Both the position numbers and the translations under genes were made by a program. A model generated the notes under the pieces. The model was not told where the DNA came from and did no database searches. It was given only the letters and a program-made list of their open reading frames with translations. From positions 1-64,000 of the forward strand of contig JAVVDU010000010.1 of the NCBI GenBank assembly GCA_032251515.1: a DNA stretch of 64,000 nucleotides, given 5' to 3'. Of this stretch, positions 62,498 to 64,000 are shown piece after piece (the stretch's first letter is position 1; every line of letters begins with the position of its first letter). The stretch is from Carthagonibacter sp032251515. GTDB taxonomy: Bacteria > Gemmatimonadota > Gemmatimonadetes > Palauibacterales > Palauibacteraceae.

Positions 62498-63436
62498 TCA
62501 GCGCCCCGCCCCTCCCCCGCCGCGGGCGGGAAGCCGCTCCCGCACGCGCAGCCAGGTGTCTCCGATCCCCACCACGAGCGCCGCCCCGAACACGACGGGG
62601 TAGGCGAGCACGACGCCGACGCCGAGCAGGAGCCACGTGCCGATCGACGGGGCCGCCGCGGCGGCGAGCCAGCCGAGGATCGCCCCGCCGCGTGCCAGGT
62701 ACAGGGCGGTCATGAACACGGTGGCGTTCTCGCCCACCCGGAATGCCGCCGCTCCGAGCGGCAGCGCGAGGAGGGCGAGCCCCGCCACCAGGATCCACAC
62801 GAACTCGTCCCGGAACCGGAAGGCGCGCACCGCGGGCGGCCGCCCGGCCCCCTCCGCGGCGGGGCGCACGAAGTACCAGCCCGCCGCGAGCGCCGCCATC
62901 GTGGCCAACGCCAGCAGGGCCGGGTACACGTCGTGCTGAAAGGCCGCCCAGGCGTCGATCGCCGCCCGGATCGAGTCCCCCGTCGCCTCCGTGCCGCTCC
63001 CGGACTCGAACAGTCGGGACGCCGCGAGCGCCGCCTCCCGGATCCGGGCGGCCATCCACCCGTCGATCGCCACCCCGAAGCCGGGCCGCACCACGGTCAC
63101 CCCGAGCACCGCGCCGAGCCCCAGGACCGTGGCCGCGAACGCGCGGTCGAGGAGTCCCGTCGGCCGGCGCAGGCCCACCAGCGCCACGAACATCCCGCCC
63201 GACAGCAGTCCCCAGCCGCGCTCCATCATCCAGCCGGCCTCCGAGCGGCCCGCGCCGAACGCCAGCGCGAGGATCACGCCCGCCATGGCCAGCGACGCGA
63301 CCTCGCGCCCGCGGAACGCCAGGAGCAGCAGGGCGAACGGGATCGCGAGGAGCGGGAACGGCCCGATCGGCGACAGGAGCAGCGCCGCGCCCAGCAGGGC
63401 CACGATCGCCGCCGTTCCCTTCCTGTTTCCGCTCAT
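62498..63436 (-). CDS. DUF2232/YybS-like multi-pass membrane protein
   Basis: A 312 aa protein with about eight transmembrane helices and a charged C-terminus. Its position between rpsR and rplI matches the DUF2232 (YybS-like) family found there in many bacteria; the function is not established. An in-frame GTG directly precedes the ATG. Recognition rests mainly on topology and context. Confidence 0.75.
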   Translation of the reverse strand: MSGNRKGTAAIVALLGAALLLSPIGPFPLLAIPFALLLLAFRGREVASLAMAGVILALAFGAGRSEAGWMMERGWGLLSGGMFVALVGLRRPTGLLDRAFAATVLGLGAVLGVTVVRPGFGVAIDGWMAARIREAALAASRLFESGSGTEATGDSIRAAIDAWAAFQHDVYPALLALATMAALAAGWYFVRPAAEGAGRPPAVRAFRFRDEFVWILVAGLALLALPLGAAAFRVGENATVFMTALYLARGGAILGWLAAAAAPSIGTWLLLGVGVVLAYPVVFGAALVVGIGDTWLRVRERLPARGGGGAGR

Positions 63437-63482
63437 CACCCCGCTTACCCGCGGCGCCGCCCGGCCGTCCGGCTCGCGCGGC

Positions 63483-63701
63483 TCAGTCGTAATAGCCCTG
63501 GATGTAAGGCACGAGAGCGAGGTAGCGGGCCCGCTTGATCGCCGTCCCCAGCTGTCGCTGGTGCGCCGCGCAGGTGCCCGTGGCGCGGCGGGGGAGGATC
63601 TTCCCCCGGTCCGTCACGAAGCGGATCAGCACGTCGGCGTCCTTGTAGTCGATCTTCTCGACGTTCTTCTCGCAGAACCGGCAGACCTTCCGGAATCCCA
63701 T
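63483..63701 (-). CDS. rpsR: 30S ribosomal protein S18
   Basis: The 72 aa protein has VCRFCEKNVEKIDYKDADVL, FVTDRGKILPRRATGTCAAHQRQL and IKRARYLALVPY. Cys residues (CRFC and GTC) indicate the zinc-binding form. The ATG is at 63701; the open frame upstream reads through the rpsF repeats out of frame. Confidence 0.96.
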   Translation of the reverse strand: MGFRKVCRFCEKNVEKIDYKDADVLIRFVTDRGKILPRRATGTCAAHQRQLGTAIKRARYLALVPYIQGYYD

Positions 63702-63705
63702 CGTC

Positions 63706-64000
63706 TCAATCCTCGTCGTCGTCGGAATCGTCGTCGGAATCGTCGTCGGAATCGTCGTCCTCGTCTTCGTCTTCGTCCTCCTCCTCGTCCCGCATCGAGG
63801 CGGGCAAGGGGAGCTCTCCCTCGGAGAGCACGACGAGGTGACGCAGCACGTCGTCATCCAGCTTCAGGAGCCGCTCGAACTCGGGCAGCACGTCCGGTTC
63901 GGCGGTGAACTGGGCCACGACGTAGTAGCCGTTGTCGTTCCGGTCGATGGGATAGGCGAGATGGCGCTTGCCCCAGTGCTCCACGGCCGTGATCTCCGCG
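63706..64000 (-). CDS. rpsF: 30S ribosomal protein S6 (5' end outside window) with acidic tail
   Basis: The last 97 residues are visible: EHWGKRHLAYPIDRNDNGYYVVAQFTA and LLKLDDDVLRHLVVLSEG are S6 core. The C-terminal 28 residues are almost all Asp/Glu/Ser (EEEDEDEDED, then SDDD repeats). Acidic S6 tails are known; in E. coli, Glu residues are added after translation, whereas here the tail is encoded. The gene continues past the window edge. Confidence 0.93.
   Translation of the reverse strand, partial: AEITAVEHWGKRHLAYPIDRNDNGYYVVAQFTAEPDVLPEFERLLKLDDDVLRHLVVLSEGELPLPASMRDEEEDEDEDEDDDSDDDSDDDSDDDED
63718..63753. repeat. three exact 12-base repeats inside rpsF
   Basis: GTCGTCGGAATC occurs three times in tandem (plus strand), encoding SDDD units on the minus strand. 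Copy-number change keeps frame and would only lengthen or shorten the acidic tail of S6. Confidence 0.85.

Overview
The window is 64 kb of very GC-rich, almost gap-free bacterial chromosome. It carries 68 protein genes that I can support, one tRNA and one signal recognition particle RNA. No intergenic stretch exceeds about 280 bases. I see no insertion sequence, prophage, integrase, CRISPR array or resistance island. TonB/ExbB/ExbD and a secreted protein with a barrel-like C-terminus point to a diderm cell. A bacillithiol-type deacetylase, a DegV-fused fatty-acid kinase and a peptidase/TolB-propeller/barrel surface protein fit a member of Gemmatimonadota. That assignment is an inference from gene content; no rRNA lies in the window.

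Layout. Bases 1-24000 are all on the minus strand. Read in the direction of transcription they comprise thpR / membrane protein / lepB / group 2 sigma factor; rplM-rpsI-rpsB; tsf-pyrH-frr-(107 aa unknown)-tilS-hpt-ftsH-folP-cdaA; exbB-exbD-exbD-tonB; yggS-divIVA-ileS-dksA-lspA-rluD-peptidase; and finally a small membrane gene and tRNA-Val. Bases 24120-40300 are mostly on the plus strand: a PTPS-family enzyme with pabB-pabA, then (minus) comM and a membrane protein, an EamA transporter, a divergent creatininase-family protein with a secreted protein and a YIP1 protein, a MacA/MacB-like exporter with two different permeases, bshB1, a cysteine desulfurase and mnmA. Bases 40365-64000 return to the minus strand: dnaX-ybaB-recR-(TM protein)-(MglA-like GTPase)-pgsA-pncC-hydrolase-grpE-dnaJ; an SRP RNA gene with its own promoter; a SPOR lipoprotein - pseudo-NTPase/SPOR protein - smc - MBL hydrolase - yraN operon; and rpsF-rpsR-DUF2232-rplI-(DAK2/DegV fusion)-rsfS-(peptidase/propeller/barrel).

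The genes work mainly in translation, tRNA modification, folate and thiol metabolism, DNA repair, chromosome organisation and envelope maintenance. Translational coupling through 1-8 bp start/stop overlaps is pervasive, and GTG and TTG starts are common. Several sigma-70 type promoters can be read directly, with a TTGAC-like -35, a 17-base spacer and a TAG..T -10. In four cases the -10 box lies only 6-7 bases before the start codon, which suggests leaderless mRNAs.

Most of the window is ordinary housekeeping DNA. The most unusual parts are the smc operon with two SPOR-domain proteins, one carrying what looks like a dead MinD/CpsD-type NTPase domain; the CExxHGH PTPS enzyme next to pabBA; the single-chain DAK2-DegV protein; a possible transcription attenuator before rplM; the SRP RNA with a five-base apical loop; and the leaderless promoters.
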